This document shows, piece by piece, positions 59,758 to 64,000 of a stretch of DNA of 64,000 bases (its first letter is position 1; every line of letters starts with the position of its first letter). Location of the stretch: the NCBI GenBank assembly GCA_037974665.1, contig CM075770.1:9374501-9438500 (forward strand), read 5' to 3'. The DNA comes from Ehretia macrophylla (taxonomy: Eukaryota > Streptophyta > Magnoliopsida > Boraginales > Ehretiaceae). The notes beneath the pieces were generated by a model. The model was not told where the DNA came from, did not search any database, and was given only the letters and a program-made list of their open reading frames with translations. The translations under genes were made by a program, and so were the position numbers.

Positions 59758-60549
59758 GGATTCTTTCATCCCACCTTGTTTGGGTTAGGGGAGATAAGTA
59801 TAAGTATAGGGGGGAATTGGTTTAATCCCTCCTATACCCAAAAATAAAATCCCTTATAAATTGGGATAAAATAAAAGTAGAGGATTATTTTATGTCATGT
59901 AAAGATTATAATACACTTATCTTTTTTTGTTTACATATAATAGTGTATGTAGCAAACATTAAACTTAAAATGGGTATATAAGTCAATTTGCATATAAAAT
60001 TTATTTATCATTTCTATTTACTTTCTAATCCAAACAAAAAATAATCAAAATTATTTATTACTATTTCCTTTATAAAATTCTCGAATTGAAACAATCATTT
60101 TCTTCCATTTCCTTTGTGATTCTATCATTTCATTTCCTTTATTATACATTTTTTTTTCTTTTTGGTTAACCTTGGAAAACATTGTCACACGATCAACTCA
60201 CGATATATAGACTAAATTAGATATCATCGTTGGACATTGAACCGTAATAATAGGCACTTCGACATTTTACCGCCTGACCTAACGAATGTGAAAAGTATGT
60301 ACATGCTATATCCTACCTAGGGTACAACAGTTGAACTCAATGTATGTACTAATTCAGTGAAAAGTATAGTCTCCAATAACAATTTGCAGAACTCGAACCC
60401 TTTTTATAATTATTCGCATTATTTCACTTACCACTCAGGGGATCCCTTGGTCCATTATTATACTTTCCCTCCAGAATCCAAACAAGGCTTAAAGGGTTGT
60501 GTTAAACGTGGCCAATCTCAATCGTTGAAAGAAACGCATTGACAGCCGT

Positions 60550-60670
60550 CCGATCTAGGGTTATTTCCCAACTCTTCTTTAGGGTTTTACATACAAAGAC
60601 TCCTCTCTTACCATAAACTGCAATCTAGAGAGAGAGAGAGAGAGAGGGGTGTGCCTGAATCGAATCGAAG
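60550..60670 (+). promoter_or_regulatory. eL34 promoter/leader with telo-box
   Basis: TTTAGGGTTTT (60578-60588) is a telo-box in reverse orientation; a second TAGGGTTA is at 60556-60563. Telo-boxes are common just upstream of plant ribosomal protein genes and bind Telobox/PURalpha-type factors (family knowledge). A (GA)n run (60627-60646) lies in the leader, and no TATA box is evident. All this fits a growth-linked housekeeping promoter. Confidence 0.65.
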
Positions 60671-62292
<1,622 letters not shown>

Positions 62293-64000
62293 TGTGATAC
62301 TAAAATGAAAGTTTAGTTTTTTTATGGTATTGGAAAAATTTTGACATCTATGATTTTTAACGTTTTGTTTTGTGCACTATATTCTTCTGAGGTGATTACT
62401 TTGGCACTTAATGAGCATCTTTCTTTAATCTTGATCTGTTGTTTCAACGTTTTACTATAGTATTGATTGTCATACGATACTGGTCATATCTTGGATCAAC
62501 TTAAGCCCCTTTCTCAGTACCAAAATTAAGAATGTAAAAATACCGATGCCTAACTGTGTTAGAATGAAACCCATACTCTGAGGTCACCTTTAAGTTCACA
62601 TTTCAGGAAAAAAGCTATGCTATGACAGAAGCTATATTTTGATCTACATGGTAATATTCTTCAGTTTCCTTTAAAGTATAATCTTACTTTGTGTTGCTTG
62701 TCTGAATTTTGTTCTGTGAGCTAATTGATTCTAATGTTTCATATTTTTTTCCGAAGAATTGAAGAATGACTTGATTGGTGTAAATGAGTCCTTATTACCC
62801 TCTTATCATGAATGAGAAGTGAAAGCACACTTTGTTAACACAACCTATATGTTAACTGATAAAAGAATCTGCTCAGATTTTCATCAAGAGTCCTAGTATT
62901 CACGGAGCTGTGAAAATTTTAGTTGTTGAGTTGAGCTTTGTTAGAAGTGATGTTGAACCGATGTCGAGAACTGTTTGGCCTTTCATGTTAGATATAACGT
63001 TCACTGTTACAATAGAATTAAACATAAAATAAATAAATATGAGAAAAATAAAACTTTGTAGTACATGATCTGAAATATATAGAGCAGTATTTTTGAAAAA
63101 AGAGGTTTTTCGGATGATATAAAAACAATTTCACAAAAAAAAATTTCGACAATTTTGCCTACCAAAATTTGTAGGGAGCCGTGGTGGAGAACACTCTCAG
63201 ATGAAAGTACTTGTTAGGGTTGGCGATAAAACCTGTTGTATTTAAGAAAAGTTTAAATTGTATAATATATGTCAAAAAATATTATTCACAAAAATTGATC
63301 TTACAATTACATTGAAGAGCATACCACTAGACCAAAGGTCCAGTGGTGTGACCTATCAACTTTGAAGTTCTGTTTTTCACTTAGGGTTGATCGTTCTGTA
63401 GAAAGCTTGAATTACAGTGAAATGTAGGATGTCTAGCTTTTACTGATGTGTGATAAACTAAAAACATTAAAGAATAAAGATTTTTTCGCGTTGCTGATTA
63501 CCATGGTACGCTCTCTGTTTTTACACAACTAATGTTTCATATATCATGTGGTATGTCGAAAAATACATATTATACTCGTCAAAGTCATATCGACATGAGA
63601 GGCACACCCTTAATTTGAAAAAAAAAAAAAAGAATTACAATTTTAAGTTTTTAATATAAAAAAAAATTGCGTATTACCACTACAAAAACGTTGACATAAA
63701 AAGTATTGTACAACTTGTAGGGACACATTTTGGCCAAACCAGAGGGAATATGGTACTATTTACAATGTGGCATACTTGTTTCTGTTTTGGGCAACTTAAT
63801 TAGATAATGCTAGTTGAGAAATAATTTAAAGTAAGTTAACCAGAATCAGTTGTCAATGGTGTTTATTTGGCTTGTCCGTATTGTACGGTCATGTTTTTAG
63901 TGCCATTGTTTCACTGGATTTTTTGAACATCTACAAGGAATCTCTTTGGTGAGTGACATCAGATTGCTTCAACCTCTTCCTTGCTGACAACTGATATCTT
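62293..64000. other. Region downstream of eL34
   Basis: The first few hundred bases are the likely eL34 3' untranslated region. A tRNA-like head (minus strand GGACCTTTGGTCTAGTGGTA, about 63329-63348) suggests another SINE of family A, but its body is not recognisable. Nothing else in this stretch supports a gene. Confidence 0.45.

Larger units (their letters stand above)
58813..60670. other. Shared upstream region of PPR and eL34
   Basis: This 1.9-kb divergent spacer holds an LTR-like piece (about 59100-59290, with CTATAAAAGGGCCAACTC and GGTAAGTTATTCTC), a (TA)n tract (59513-59546), a SINE (59636-59757) and the eL34 promoter near the right end. The left end should be the PPR promoter; I see no clear element there. 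Confidence 0.5.

Overview
The window is nuclear DNA of a flowering plant, most likely a eudicot. The evidence is spliced GT-AG genes with typical plant exon patterns, plant-only families (mini zinc finger, R2R3-MYB, DYW-type PPR), plant retroelement lineages (Tat, Tekay-like) and a fragment of plastid DNA in AT-rich intergenic sequence. I cannot name the species.

Five intact host genes are present: a mini zinc finger protein (MIF, 5.6-5.9 kb, minus), a subgroup-1 R2R3-MYB of the AtMYB30/31/60/94/96 group (16.4-18.1 kb, minus, three exons), a plastid-targeted-looking alpha/beta-hydrolase-fold protein (50.6-54.9 kb, minus, three exons), a DYW pentatricopeptide repeat protein (56.9-58.8 kb, minus, one exon) and ribosomal protein eL34 (60.7-62.3 kb, plus, four exons). 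A second, frameshifted MIF copy lies at 0.5-0.8 kb. From memory, the order MIF-MYB-hydrolase-PPR matches Arabidopsis At1g74660-At1g74630, and MIF-MYB-eL34 matches At3g28917-At3g28900. The window therefore looks like the ancestral block that was split between two Arabidopsis copies.

The space between genes, especially the 32 kb between MYB and hydrolase, is filled with mobile DNA. The largest piece is a 9.8-kb Tat-lineage Ty3/gypsy element (36684-46469) with a perfect 5-bp target duplication, about 3.4% LTR divergence, a gag-pol carrying three TGA stops and a frameshift, and a three-exon antisense gene between pol and the 3' LTR. Next to it is a deleted Tekay-like element (31811-35406) with a 2.2-kb LTR, sitting inside a foldback element and flanked by 89-bp direct repeats. 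Other elements are foldbacks with 8-10-bp target duplications, a truncated LINE with a 14-bp duplication, several tRNA-derived SINEs, two TRIM-like elements, a MITE-like hairpin, and a plastid insertion carrying trnS-GGA and ycf3 exon 1.

The most interesting observations are these: (1) the reassembled gene block; (2) tandem copies of the hydrolase exon-1 end and its 5' splice site inside intron 1; (3) loss of the recognisable catalytic motifs in that hydrolase; (4) the spliced antisense gene of the Tat element; (5) a change at the conserved Asn-His motif in the intact MIF and a break at the same motif in the MIF pseudogene; (6) the 89-bp duplication around the Tekay-derived insert. I did not find a clearly new multi-gene system.
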